A program made the position numbers and the translations under genes. DNA of 64,000 nucleotides from Photobacterium sanctipauli (GTDB lineage Bacteria; Pseudomonadota; Gammaproteobacteria; Enterobacterales; Vibrionaceae), in the NCBI RefSeq assembly GCF_003026495.1, contig NZ_PYMA01000002.1, positions 124,001-188,000 on the forward strand. Direction: 5' to 3'. This document shows, piece after piece, positions 45,469 through 54,990 of the stretch. Under the pieces are notes generated by a model. It was not told where the DNA came from. It saw nothing but the letters and a program-made list of their open reading frames with translations, and did not search any database. The first letter of the stretch is position 1. The number at the start of each line of letters is the position of its first letter.

Positions 45469-46830
45469 TTAGCAAATTACTTTGATTGCCAGACCGCCCT
45501 GAGATGTTTCACGGTATTTCGCGTTCATGTCTTTACCGGTTTCTAGCATGGTTTCGATAACTTTATCTAGCGAAACGCGTGGGTCAGATGAACGACGTAG
45601 TGCCATGCGAGATGCGTTAATTGCTTTAACTGCAGCAATACCGTTACGCTCGATACATGGAACCTGCACCTGACCTGCAACTGGGTCACAAGTTAGACCT
45701 AGGTTGTGCTCCATCGCGATTTCAGCCGCCATACATACTTGCTCAGGGCTACCGCCCATAAGTTCAGCAAGACCAGCAGCAGCCATAGAACAAGCTACAC
45801 CTACTTCACCCTGACAACCTACTTCAGCACCAGAGATAGAAGCGTTACGCTTGTAAAGGCCGCCGATCGCACCAGAAGCCGCGAAGTAACGGGTGTACTC
45901 TTTAGGGCCAACAGACTGGATAAACTTATCGTAGTAAGCCAGTACCGCAGGGATGATGCCACATGCACCGTTAGTTGGCGCAGTCACAACACGTCCGCCA
46001 GCTGCGTTCTCTTCGTTCACAGCGAATGCGTACATGTTCACCCAGTCAACAACCGTCATTGGGTCGTTGCTCAGTTTTTCTGTGGTCATTAGCTGCTGGC
46101 GAAGTGCTGCGGCACGACGTGGTACACGTAGAGGACCAGGCAGGATACCTTCTTCGCTCATACCGCGTTCCATACACTCACGCATGGTTTTCCAGATGTT
46201 AGCGAAAGAGGTGTTGATTTCGTCTTCGGCGTTCATGGCACGTTCGTTCGCCATAACCAAAGAGCTGATAGAAAGACCGCTTTCTTTACACGCGCTCACT
46301 AGCTCTTCAGCTGTGGTGAACATGTGAGGAACTTTTACAGAAGACTCAGAAGATTTACCGAAGTTCTCTTCGTCAACGATGAAACCACCGCCAATAGAGT
46401 AGTAGGTCTTAGTGTAGGCTTCTTCATCACCAATCCAAGCGTGGATGGTCATGCCGTTTTCATGAAGAGGAAGGTTAGTGGTATGGAAGTTCATACCGCC
46501 TTCACGAGGGAAGTCTACAGTGTGGCAGTGCATGCCAACAGGAAGGCGCTCGGTTTCTTCAACACGTGCGATAAAGCCAGGGATGCTGTCAATATCAACG
46601 TGCTCAGGGCTGTTGCCCGCAAGGCCCATAATGATTGCGATATCAGTGTGGTGACCTTTACCGGTAAGAGAAAGAGAACCGTAAACATCCACGGTAATTT
46701 TAGTCACGTCACGAAGCTTGCCCATTGCACGCAAATCGTCGATGAACTCTTTACCTGCTTTCATTGGACCAACGGTGTGTGAACTGGAAGGACCCACACC
46801 AATTTTATAGATATCAAAAACACTGATCAT
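45469..46830 (-). CDS. sdaA: L-serine ammonia-lyase SdaA
   Basis: 453 aa, full-length single-chain serine dehydratase: beta domain with GPSSSHTVGPMKAG near residues 12-25 and catalytic alpha domain with Fe-S cysteines (for example GACGIIPAVLAYY and CDPVAGQVQVPCIERN). It converts L-serine to pyruvate and ammonia using an oxygen-sensitive [4Fe-4S] cluster. TGAGGT precedes the ATG. Lies 234 nt after sdaC behind a partial terminator. Confidence 0.97.
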   Translation of the reverse strand: MISVFDIYKIGVGPSSSHTVGPMKAGKEFIDDLRAMGKLRDVTKITVDVYGSLSLTGKGHHTDIAIIMGLAGNSPEHVDIDSIPGFIARVEETERLPVGMHCHTVDFPREGGMNFHTTNLPLHENGMTIHAWIGDEEAYTKTYYSIGGGFIVDEENFGKSSESSVKVPHMFTTAEELVSACKESGLSISSLVMANERAMNAEDEINTSFANIWKTMRECMERGMSEEGILPGPLRVPRRAAALRQQLMTTEKLSNDPMTVVDWVNMYAFAVNEENAAGGRVVTAPTNGACGIIPAVLAYYDKFIQSVGPKEYTRYFAASGAIGGLYKRNASISGAEVGCQGEVGVACSMAAAGLAELMGGSPEQVCMAAEIAMEHNLGLTCDPVAGQVQVPCIERNGIAAVKAINASRMALRRSSDPRVSLDKVIETMLETGKDMNAKYRETSQGGLAIKVIC

Positions 46831-46923
46831 TGCTAATACCTCAGTTTGGGAACCCTATCTAGCGTTCGGCAAACTGTATAGTTTTTATCATTCTCGCCCC
46901 TTCCTTGGCGAGATAATCAAAAC

Positions 46924-46960
46924 AAAAGAGCAGGGGCATACGCTTCCTGCTCTTTTCGTT
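46924..46960 (-). terminator. sdaC terminator / attenuator before sdaA
   Basis: AAAAGAGCAGG / CCTGCTCTTTT 11-bp stem with an 11-nt loop, followed on the minus strand by UGUUUUG. It lies between sdaC and sdaA. Confidence 0.75.
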
Positions 46961-47064
46961 ACTCTATTGTACGTGAATTAATTGAGAAGACTATGCGTTG
47001 TAGCACATTTTCTTGCCTTTACAATTAATCACCAGTCATTCTTTCTATTTATATTAAGAGTGAC

Positions 47065-48318
47065 TTACAGTGCACCGTAGATTACAGAAGTAATCGCTGC
47101 AATACCACATAGTGCAGTGAAAATTTGAGCTGGCGCAGAAGTTTTGTACTTAGCCATTGCTGGTACTTTGTTCATCGCAAAGATAGGCATTAGGAACAAG
47201 ATTGCAGCAATCATTGGTGCACCCATTGTTTCAATCATGCCAAGGATGCTTGGGTTAACTACCGCAACAATCCAAGTCGTGATGACGATGAAACCTAGAG
47301 AGATTTTCTCGATCTTGCTCTTAGGCATTTCAGAGCGAGACTTAACTAGGCCAACTAGACCTTCGTGTGCACCTAGGAAGTGACCGAAGTAGCTAGATGT
47401 GATAGCTGCGAATGCAACTAGTGGACCCATTAGAGAAATCAGTACAGAGTCGTGCTGGTTCGCTAGGTATGAAAGAACAGAGATGTTCTGAGCTTGTGCT
47501 TCAGCTAGTTGCTCTGGAGATAGAGAAAGAACAACAGAGAATACGAAGAACATTACGAAGCCCATTAGCATCATCGCTGCACCGCCAGTGATCATGTCAG
47601 TCTTCTGAACTGCGTTGTCACCGTAGATGCGACGCTGTTCTTTAGAGAACTGGCTGATGATTGGGCTGTGGTTGAAAGAGAACACGATGATTGGGATCGC
47701 TAGCCAGATTACTGAAGGCATTGAACCCCAGTCTGGGCTAACAGATACCATAGACGCGTTCCAATCAGGAATTAGGTACAGAGATAGTGCTAGTAGAACG
47801 AATACTAGTGGGTAAACCATTGCAGAAGTTGCCTTCAGCATTAGTTCTTTACCGAATACAACACCCGCTGTCATCGCCATGATTAGGCCACCAGACAGGA
47901 TCCAGCGTGGAAGTGATTCCATGCCAAGCTGGTTAACCATGAAAGAGTCAACAGTGTTTGTGATACCAACACCGTAGATTAGAACGATTGGGTAGATGGC
48001 GAAGAAGTAAGCAAAAGTGATGATGTTTGCGCCAGCTTTACCGAAGTGTTCTTCAACAGTATCTGTGATGTCAGCTTCTGGGTTTTTCGCAGAAAGTACG
48101 AAACGAGCCAAGCTCTTGTGCGCGAACCAAGTCATTGGCAGTGCAAGCAGAGCAAGAATAACTAGAGGCCAGAAGCCGCCAGCACCCGCTTTAATTGGAA
48201 GGAAAAGAACACCCGCACCTACAGCAGTACCAAATAGTGATAGTGCCCAGGTAACGTCTTTGTAAGTCCATCCTGCTTTTGCTGCAGTGTTAGCAGCTGT
48301 GCTTGTAGATGTCTGCAT
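47065..48318 (-). CDS. sdaC: serine transporter SdaC
   Basis: 417 aa from the ATG at 48318; the 19-residue extension in the longer frame is not hydrophobic and lacks similarity. Eleven membrane segments of the HAAAP amino-acid permease family (WALSLFGTAVGAGVLFLPIKAG near residues 25-46). Serine:H+ symporter supplying SdaA. The upstream region carries a strong CRP-like box, matching the known CRP activation of sdaC in E. coli. Confidence 0.95.
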   Translation of the reverse strand: MQTSTSTAANTAAKAGWTYKDVTWALSLFGTAVGAGVLFLPIKAGAGGFWPLVILALLALPMTWFAHKSLARFVLSAKNPEADITDTVEEHFGKAGANIITFAYFFAIYPIVLIYGVGITNTVDSFMVNQLGMESLPRWILSGGLIMAMTAGVVFGKELMLKATSAMVYPLVFVLLALSLYLIPDWNASMVSVSPDWGSMPSVIWLAIPIIVFSFNHSPIISQFSKEQRRIYGDNAVQKTDMITGGAAMMLMGFVMFFVFSVVLSLSPEQLAEAQAQNISVLSYLANQHDSVLISLMGPLVAFAAITSSYFGHFLGAHEGLVGLVKSRSEMPKSKIEKISLGFIVITTWIVAVVNPSILGMIETMGAPMIAAILFLMPIFAMNKVPAMAKYKTSAPAQIFTALCGIAAITSVIYGAL

Positions 48319-48443
48319 GATTATATATCCAAAGTTAATTACGGAACGGAATTTAGGAACGGGGCGCATTTTCACGATTTATTGCAGGAAAACTTTGATC
48401 AAGATCGCGTTATGTAATCGGATGTAATTGCAATACAATTAAA

Positions 48444-48459
48444 GGTGATTTGGATCACA
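48444..48459. promoter_or_regulatory. CRP binding site upstream of sdaC
   Basis: GGTGATTTGGATCACA; read on the minus strand TGTGA-TCCAAA-TCACC, nine of ten matches to TGTGA-N6-TCACA. Lies 126 nt before the sdaC start. Confidence 0.72.
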
Positions 48460-48508
48460 TTATAAGGCGGGGTTATATTAGGGAAAATGGCGTGTCACAT
48501 TAGATTTG

Positions 48509-49108
48509 TTAATACCAAAGCTGCTTTGATAGCAGTTTGAGCATCTGGGCGGTGGCACCCCAAATTGAATACTTGCTGAATGGAATTGAATAAATATTAT
48601 GAAGACTTCCGGAAATAGTAAATTTCTGTGTTCTTATATTCACTGGGTTTAATATATAGTCCAGTGGTGCTTCGAACAACTCATCAACCTCGTTAGGGTC
48701 TAGCACTGGCTTATACTCAGGTGAGATAATGGCAAGATAAGGGGTAACAAGGTAGCCACTGACCGTTGGCAGCGCAGGGAGCTGTCCAATAATATTGTCA
48801 CGATTGCATAAAATACCAGTCTCTTCTCGGGTTTCCCTCAATGCGGTATCAATTAAATCAATATCACTGTTTTCATAACGTCCTCCGGGAAAGGAAACCT
48901 GCCCCGGGTGGTGTTTCAGGTGTAACGCGCGTCGGGTAAATACCACATGGTAGGCACTGTTTCGGGGGACAAGTGGAATTAATACAGCCGCTTGTTTCAG
49001 TTTGGAGTTTGGTGCGATGTGCTGGCGGATACGTGCTTGATGGCTATGGTCGTAATTAGCTTGCGGTGCGAGTAAGAAGCGGGTGAGTATGTGTTGCTGA
49101 TTTTCCAT
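48509..49108 (-). CDS. nudL: CoA pyrophosphatase NudL (Nudix)
   Basis: 199 aa. The Nudix box GGRYENSDIDLIDTALRETREETGI (GX5EX7REUXEEXGU) is complete, preceded by the CoA-specific UPF0035 motif LHLKHHPGQVSFPGG. Hydrolyses CoA to phosphopantetheine and 3',5'-ADP. GGAAGG precedes the ATG. Next to pabB on the same strand, as in many gammaproteobacteria (E. coli pabB-nudL). Confidence 0.93.
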   Translation of the reverse strand: MENQQHILTRFLLAPQANYDHSHQARIRQHIAPNSKLKQAAVLIPLVPRNSAYHVVFTRRALHLKHHPGQVSFPGGRYENSDIDLIDTALRETREETGILCNRDNIIGQLPALPTVSGYLVTPYLAIISPEYKPVLDPNEVDELFEAPLDYILNPVNIRTQKFTISGSLHNIYSIPFSKYSIWGATAQMLKLLSKQLWY

Positions 49109-49212
49109 AAGCCTTCCATAGCATGTTGCTGTTACCCAATATAGTAACTATAGCTGTTGAAACAGATTGTTAGCGTAAATTTATAGCAAAATGTCATTGT
49201 ACTATTGGATAC

Positions 49213-49236
49213 AAAAGCGGGCTATTGCCCGCTTTT
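49213..49236 (-). terminator. terminator of pabB
   Basis: AAAAGCGGGC-TATT-GCCCGCTTTT, symmetrical; 24 nt after the pabB stop. Confidence 0.9.
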
Positions 49237-49259
49237 CATTGCCCGTGCTTGGTTTGGTG

Positions 49260-50660
49260 TTATTCGAGCGTGGGCAGGATTTTGCTCAGCTTATCGAGGA
49301 TCTCTTGGTATTCGCTGTCAGCCTGGCTGTCTGCGACCACGCCGCCACCAGCCCAAGCATGGATATTGCCCTGATGAGCAACCAGCGTCCGTATCGTGAT
49401 GCTGGTATCCATGGTGCCGCAACGGCTGATGTAACCGATGCTGCCACAATAGACACTACGGCGGTGAGGCTCAAGCTCCTCAATTATCTCCATCGCGCGG
49501 ATTTTGGGTGCGCCAGTAATGGATCCGCCGGGGAAGCAAGCTCGCAGTAGATCTGTTGGGTTGTACCCGTCGTCCAGTTTTCCTGTAACGGTACTAACAA
49601 GGTGATGTACGGCTGGAAAACTTTCGATGGCAAACAGTGAAGGTACCCGTACCGAACCCGGGGCGGCGACCCGACCGATGTCATTACGTAGCAAGTCGAC
49701 AATCATGAGGTTTTCTGAGCGATCTTTCTCGGCCGTCTGCAGGTCATTGGCAAGCTCGGCGTCGTAATCAGGGTTTTCTGAGCGAGGGCGGGTGCCTTTA
49801 ATTGGCTTGGTCTCTATATCACCGTGGCTATGTTGCAAGAAGCGCTCAGGCGAAACAGAGAGAATAGCGCTGTCATGGGTGCGGATAAAGCCGGAAAAAG
49901 GGGCGCCATTGTGCTGTTCGAGATGTTGGTAGGCTTCCCACTCATCCCCTGCAAAACTGGCACTGAAACGTTGTGCAAGGTTGATCTGATAACAATCACC
50001 CGATAGCAAATACTGCTGAACATGATCAAATTTGTTGCAATATTCCTCTTTTTCCATGTTGGAATGCCACGGAGATGTTAAGGCAAAGCGAGTGGTTTGT
50101 TGTAAAACGTTATTTTCCACTTTACTTAGGTGCTCAGCCAGCTGCTTTTCTAACCATGCTCTGCGCTCACTGCCTTGCGGGGAAATCAAATAAAGTTGTT
50201 CAGTGTGATGATCGGCAATGAGTGCCCAGTCATAAATGCCAATCGCCATATCGGCTGTCGCCAAATCGTGCTGTGCTAGCGAAGGAATGTTTTCGACCCG
50301 ACGGCCGAGGTCGTAGGCAAAGTACCCGAGTGCACCACCTAAAAAAGGTACATCTTTGATAGGGGTAATAGCAGGCAGTAACTGCTCTTGTGTTTGCGCA
50401 ACTAACTCGAAAGGATCATGGGTGCTGGTTTTTTCATCACCATTTGAAAATTTAATATGAGTTGTTTCACCATATGTCTGTAAAGTGGCTAAAGGATCAG
50501 CAACTAATATGTCAAAGCGATTATCAGGATGATCTGAAGCCGCAGAGCGTAATATCATAGCCCACGGCTGGCCCGCCAACGGTTGGAACCACGTTAGCGA
50601 AGCGTCTTTAGTGTAATTGAGTTGTTCAATACTCAGTTTTGGATGTGATTTACAAATCAT
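49260..50660 (-). CDS. pabB: aminodeoxychorismate synthase component I PabB
   Basis: 466 aa chorismate-utilising enzyme. With PabA it aminates chorismate to 4-amino-4-deoxychorismate for folate synthesis. C-terminal catalytic domain with PIKGTRPRS near 280, ENLMIVDLLRNDIGRVA, and FPGGSITGAPKIRAMEIIEELEPHRRSVYCGSIGY; the PIKGT motif is the PabB form rather than the anthranilate synthase form. Start codon has only a weak purine-rich site. Confidence 0.93.
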   Translation of the reverse strand: MICKSHPKLSIEQLNYTKDASLTWFQPLAGQPWAMILRSAASDHPDNRFDILVADPLATLQTYGETTHIKFSNGDEKTSTHDPFELVAQTQEQLLPAITPIKDVPFLGGALGYFAYDLGRRVENIPSLAQHDLATADMAIGIYDWALIADHHTEQLYLISPQGSERRAWLEKQLAEHLSKVENNVLQQTTRFALTSPWHSNMEKEEYCNKFDHVQQYLLSGDCYQINLAQRFSASFAGDEWEAYQHLEQHNGAPFSGFIRTHDSAILSVSPERFLQHSHGDIETKPIKGTRPRSENPDYDAELANDLQTAEKDRSENLMIVDLLRNDIGRVAAPGSVRVPSLFAIESFPAVHHLVSTVTGKLDDGYNPTDLLRACFPGGSITGAPKIRAMEIIEELEPHRRSVYCGSIGYISRCGTMDTSITIRTLVAHQGNIHAWAGGGVVADSQADSEYQEILDKLSKILPTLE

Positions 50661-50947
50661 TTTCTTTTTTGTGACAGGTGTACGATTGGCGCATGGCGCG
50701 AAATTGTCCGCAAGAGTATCATAAACGCAGAATTTAATACGACGCCCAAGGAAGTCCTTTGACCATTATTTTCTACTGGAGATGTAGAAACAATGGTTAA
50801 CGGAGATAAGCCATGAGGATCATGGCCACGTGGTTACATTTCATCCTGTGCATTATCCCCTACATACAGGCATGCAAGTGTGAATCACATGACATTGGAA
50901 GCATTAAATCGGGCGCCATGGAATGATAATAAATCAACGAGGGCTTT
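50661..50947. other. pabB-fumarase divergent intergenic region
   Basis: 287 bp. Holds the divergent promoters. A CRP-like sequence TGTGA-ATCACA-TGACA (50879-50894, one half-site imperfect) lies before the fumarase gene. Confidence 0.45.
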
Positions 50948-52453
50948 ATGACCGTCATCCAGAAACAAGATGTGATCAATAGTGTTGCTGATGCACTACA
51001 GTATATTTCCTACTACCATCCGCTAGATTTTGTTCAGGCACTTGAAAAAGCCTACAACAAAGAGCAAAGCCAAGCGGCAAAAGATGCGATTGCGCAGATT
51101 TTGATTAACTCGCGTATGTCTGCAGAAGGACGCCGTCCTATTTGTCAGGATACCGGGATTGTGACCTGCTTTGTCAAGATTGGTATGAATGTCCAATGGG
51201 ACAGCGATCTGACCGTTCAGGAAATGATTGATGAAGGTGTTCGCCAAGCCTACACCAACCCAGACAACCCGCTACGAGCCTCTGTCGTTGCGGATCCTGC
51301 TGGTAGCCGCAAGAACACCAAAGATAACGCCCCAGCCGTGGTACACATTGATATGGTACCGGGCGACAAGGTAGAAATCCAAATTGCCGCCAAGGGTGGT
51401 GGTTCTGAGAACAAAACCAAGATGGTGATGCTAAACCCGTCTGATGATGTTGCAGAGTGGGTAGAGAAGACAGTGCCGCTAATGGGTGCTGGCTGGTGTC
51501 CGCCGGGTATGCTGGGTATTGGTATCGGTGGTACCGCTGAAAAAGCGGCGGTACTGGCAAAAGAATCATTGATGGAGTCGGTTGATATCCACGAGCTGCA
51601 AGAGCGCGGTGCGCAAAATGCAGAAGAAGAACTTCGCCTCGATATCTTTAACCGTGTCAACAAGCTGGGTATTGGTGCTCAAGGGCTGGGTGGTTTGACA
51701 ACGGTGGTTGATGTGAAGATCAAAACCGCACCTACGCATGCCGCCTCGAAACCGGTATGCATGATCCCTAACTGTGCGGCAACTCGCCATGTCCATTTCA
51801 CCCTAGATGGTACTGGTCCTGCCGAACTAACGCCACCGAAGCTGGAAGACTGGCCGGAAGTCACCTGGGAAGTGGGCGAAAACGTTCGTCGCGTGAACCT
51901 CGATGAAATAAGCAAGAAAGACGTCCAAGAGTGGCGTTCGGGTGAGACGGTATTGCTATCGGGCAAAATCCTGACAGGCCGTGATGCCGCGCATAAGCGT
52001 ATTCAGGACATGCTGGCGAAGGGTGAAGACTTCCCGGTTGATTTCAAAAATCGCTTTATCTATTACGTAGGTCCGGTTGATGCGGTTGGTGATGAAGTGG
52101 TTGGCCCAGCTGGCCCAACAACTTCCACCCGTATGGATAAGTTTACCGATATGATGCTTGAGCAGGCTGGCCTAACCGGCATGATCGGTAAAGCAGAACG
52201 TGGTCCTGCGACAATTGAGTCCATCAAGAACAACAAGGCTGTTTACTTAATGGCCGTTGGTGGTGCTGCATACCTAGTGGCGAAAGCTATCAAGAAAGCG
52301 CGTGTCGTTGCTTTCGAAGATTTGGGTATGGAAGCTATCTACGAGTTTGAAGTGGAAGATATGCCGGTCACTGTTGCCGTCGACGCCGAAGGCGTGAATG
52401 CGCATAAGACCGGTCCTGATACTTGGAAAGTGAAAATTGCTGAAATGGAGTAG
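50948..52453 (+). CDS. fumA: class I fumarate hydratase (Fe-S dependent)
   Basis: 501 aa. Iron-sulfur fumarase converting fumarate and malate, not related to class II FumC. N-terminal (Fe-S, TtdA-like) part with the cysteine motif RRPICQDTG near 62-70 and KPVCMIPNCAATRHVHF near 267-283; C-terminal TtdB-like part with GRDAAHKRI and YVGPVDAVGDEVVGPAGPTTSTRMD. About 45 residues shorter than E. coli FumA/B, as in the Vibrio/Pseudomonas form of the family. Single gene with its own terminator. Confidence 0.93.
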   Translation: MTVIQKQDVINSVADALQYISYYHPLDFVQALEKAYNKEQSQAAKDAIAQILINSRMSAEGRRPICQDTGIVTCFVKIGMNVQWDSDLTVQEMIDEGVRQAYTNPDNPLRASVVADPAGSRKNTKDNAPAVVHIDMVPGDKVEIQIAAKGGGSENKTKMVMLNPSDDVAEWVEKTVPLMGAGWCPPGMLGIGIGGTAEKAAVLAKESLMESVDIHELQERGAQNAEEELRLDIFNRVNKLGIGAQGLGGLTTVVDVKIKTAPTHAASKPVCMIPNCAATRHVHFTLDGTGPAELTPPKLEDWPEVTWEVGENVRRVNLDEISKKDVQEWRSGETVLLSGKILTGRDAAHKRIQDMLAKGEDFPVDFKNRFIYYVGPVDAVGDEVVGPAGPTTSTRMDKFTDMMLEQAGLTGMIGKAERGPATIESIKNNKAVYLMAVGGAAYLVAKAIKKARVVAFEDLGMEAIYEFEVEDMPVTVAVDAEGVNAHKTGPDTWKVKIAEME

Positions 52454-52856
52454 GCAAAAATTTGCTTTAATCTGATCAAAAAAGGAGCTGCGGCTCCTTT
52501 TTTGTTTTTTTACCTTCGCCGGTTTGGGCTGAATTCTTCTCTGTACAGCTAAATTTAGCAACTAACTTGGTTTGTTTCCCCTGATTTCTTTTGAAATTCC
52601 TCCCCCCTGCCTCGTTTGCCTTTAGCCAATTTGTTAGCGTTTGCTCTCATTTAATAAATTGTTTTTGGTCGCTTTTTTGTGTTCGGTTCGAAAATTGTGT
52701 CTATTTGTGGACTATAGTGTAATCAGGTATTTGATCTGGTGATGCGTAGGTTAAGGCGCATTGCGAGTTTCAATGGCCGGTTTGCGCTGTTGTCCCGTTG
52801 GAAGGGCAAAAACAGTCATTAGACAGAATAAAAACAAACCGATTATTGAGGGTATT
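52454..52856. other. region between fumarase and the RND operon
   Basis: About 400 bp. Holds the fumarase terminator (52478-52503) and the RND operon promoter region; a -10-like TATAGT occurs near 52714. A basic 32-residue upstream extension of the first adaptor frame (from 52761) is not supported by a ribosome binding site. No operator recognised. Confidence 0.45.
52478..52503 (+). terminator. terminator of the fumarase gene
   Basis: AAAGGAGC-TGCG-GCTCCTTT with flanking A and T runs. Confidence 0.92.
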
Positions 52857-53897
52857 ATGGGGCGCGTTATTTTAGCTGCGGCTATGCTATCTCTGTTTAT
52901 TCAGGGGTGTGGCGGCAAGGAAGTAGAAATACCTGAACCTGATTCCAGACCGGTGAAGCTGGAAGCCGTATCAGTGGGAGATGATCAAACATTTCGTACC
53001 TTCCCGGCGGTGGTTGAAGCAGGTGATAAGGCCGTATTGGCGTTTAGGGTGTCGGGGCAGCTTGATAAGGTGAATGCCAACCCGGGAGACTTTGTCGAGC
53101 GGGGACAGGTACTGGCTCACTTAAATACAGATGAGTTAAGCCTATTGCTTGAGCAATCACAAGCAGACTATGAATTGGCTTATGTGCAGTACAAGCGTGA
53201 CAAGGAACTGCTCAAGACCAATGTTGTTTCTGAGCTGGATTTTGACCGCTCGGAAGCTGAGCTTAACCAGGCAAAAGCGGATTTAGATAAAGCCAAGGCC
53301 AATCTGAATTATGCCAGTTTAGTCGCACCGTACGATGGGACCTTGTCCTTATCTCTGGTAGAAAACTATGAGTACGTCGCGGCCAAGCAACCAGTGATGC
53401 ATATCCAAAGTGCTGGTGTGATCAATGTGACCTTCCAGCTCCCAGACCAGTTGTTTGCCCGGTTTGAACACCGTTCTGATTTCGACCGTGATCCCCGCGT
53501 GACCTTCGATACCATTCCTAACCAAACCTTCGAAGCCCAATTCAAGGAAATTGACACCGAAGCTGACGAGAAGACGTCAAGCTATAAGGTCACCCTTTTT
53601 ATGGAGCGTCCGCAAGGTTACAACTTGCTGCCGGGGATGGCGGGTCACGTGAAGGTGGCGATTCCCAGTGGGGGAACAGGCGCGTTGCCTAGGCGTGCCA
53701 TTTTGACCGAAGGCGATACGACCTATGTTTGGAAGGTGGATGAACAGGGGATGGTCACCAAAGTGGCTGTCCAGCTTGATGACAGGCGGCGCGTGATCAG
53801 TGGGCTGCAAGATGGGGATCTAATCGCAACCTCTGGTGTGACTGGGCTGCAAGAGGGCCAGAAAGTCCGCAAATGGGTTAAGGAGCGAGGGCTATAA
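52857..53897 (+). CDS. RND efflux periplasmic adaptor (lipoprotein), first of two
   Basis: 346 aa from the ATG at 52857, chosen for GAGGGT upstream and because this start gives a clean lipoprotein signal (LAAAMLSLFIQGC, lipobox IQGC). HlyD/AcrA-type: lipoyl-like VSGQLDKVNANPGDFVERGQVLAHL, helical hairpin about 90-165, and beta-barrel and membrane-proximal domains (YDGTLSLSLVENYEYVAAKQPVMHIQ). Bridges the pump and an outer-membrane channel. First gene of a three-gene operon resembling vexIJK of V. cholerae. Confidence 0.92.
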   Translation: MGRVILAAAMLSLFIQGCGGKEVEIPEPDSRPVKLEAVSVGDDQTFRTFPAVVEAGDKAVLAFRVSGQLDKVNANPGDFVERGQVLAHLNTDELSLLLEQSQADYELAYVQYKRDKELLKTNVVSELDFDRSEAELNQAKADLDKAKANLNYASLVAPYDGTLSLSLVENYEYVAAKQPVMHIQSAGVINVTFQLPDQLFARFEHRSDFDRDPRVTFDTIPNQTFEAQFKEIDTEADEKTSSYKVTLFMERPQGYNLLPGMAGHVKVAIPSGGTGALPRRAILTEGDTTYVWKVDEQGMVTKVAVQLDDRRRVISGLQDGDLIATSGVTGLQEGQKVRKWVKERGL

Positions 53898-53898
53898 G

Positions 53899-54990
53899 AT
53901 GAAGAAATGGACATTAATGCCTTTAGCTTTAGGGGCTGCCAGCGTGCTGTCTGGTTGTGATAAGGCGGAAGTTGAGCCCCGGATTATTGTCGCGCCCGTT
54001 GCGGTTAGTGAAGTAACAATGGCCACTGCTGCGCCACAACTGACCTTTCCTGCCGTTGCCGCCGCTGCTAACAAGTCTAGCTTATCGTTTCGTGTTCAAG
54101 GTGAGGTGAGCTATATCGCTGTGCGCCCGGGGGATCAGATCAAGAAAGGGCAGTTATTGGCCCGGCTCGATCCGACAGATTACAAACTGGAAGTGGATGA
54201 TGCGCAAGCGAAGTTCAATGTCGCAGATAGCCAGTATCGCCGCTCGGCCAAGTTGGTCAAACAAGGTTTTTTGCCCCAGTCGCAATTTGATGAACTGCGA
54301 GCCCAACGCCGCATTGCCAAGGCTAGACTGGATCTTGCCAAGTTAAATTTGACCTTCACTGAGTTAAAAGCTCCGTTTTCCGGGGTGATTTCACGGGTGC
54401 CAGTAGAGCAGTTCGAGAATGTTCAAATTGGCCAGATGGTCATGAACTTACACTTGGCCGACCAGGTCGATGTGATCATTCAGGCGCCGGACATGATTTA
54501 TTCCCAGAGCACAGCTGTAGAAGTTGAAGAGTCTCAGCCTGGCGCCAAAATTATTTTGGCCGACGGCTCCCAGTACCAAGCGAAACTCAAGGAGTTTACT
54601 ACCGAACCCGACCCGAATTTAGGCTCGTTTTTGGTCACCTTGACCATGCCTATGCCGAAAGACCGATTTATTCTCGATGGCATGGCGGTGGAAGTAAAAG
54701 CAGATGCGCAAAAGCTGAAAGTGTATCGCCGTGATGAGGCGGTGATCCCCATGGAAGCCATATTCAATGCCGACGGGGATGATTTGGGGCTAGAGAACAA
54801 GTTCGTGTGGATTGTTAACGATGATAATACGGTGACCAAGCGGAAAGTCGTCACCGACAAGGTGGTACCGGAAGGGGTGCGTTTAATTGAGGGGCTAGAG
54901 CCTGGAGAGCGTATTGTGGTTGAAGGTGTTAACCGACTCCGTGAAGGGCAATCGGTGACTATCGTGGATAAGGAGGCGGGCAGATCATGA
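53899..54990 (+). CDS. RND efflux periplasmic adaptor (lipoprotein), second of two
   Basis: 363 aa. Lipoprotein signal with lipobox LSGC (Cys20) followed by Asp at +2, which in enterics would favour retention in the inner membrane. Adaptor domains as in the first gene (FRVQGEVSYIAVRPGDQIKKGQLLARLDPTDYKLEVDDAQ; LKAPFSGVISRVPVEQFENVQIGQ). One base after the first adaptor and overlapping the transporter start by 4 nt, so all three are translationally coupled. Sequence differs clearly from the first adaptor: an old duplication, not a recent copy. Confidence 0.93.
   Translation: MKKWTLMPLALGAASVLSGCDKAEVEPRIIVAPVAVSEVTMATAAPQLTFPAVAAAANKSSLSFRVQGEVSYIAVRPGDQIKKGQLLARLDPTDYKLEVDDAQAKFNVADSQYRRSAKLVKQGFLPQSQFDELRAQRRIAKARLDLAKLNLTFTELKAPFSGVISRVPVEQFENVQIGQMVMNLHLADQVDVIIQAPDMIYSQSTAVEVEESQPGAKIILADGSQYQAKLKEFTTEPDPNLGSFLVTLTMPMPKDRFILDGMAVEVKADAQKLKVYRRDEAVIPMEAIFNADGDDLGLENKFVWIVNDDNTVTKRKVVTDKVVPEGVRLIEGLEPGERIVVEGVNRLREGQSVTIVDKEAGRS

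Noticed and set aside
52761..52856. Upstream extension of the first RND adaptor
   Set aside because: No ribosome binding site, and the extension would block the lipoprotein signal that starts at 52857.
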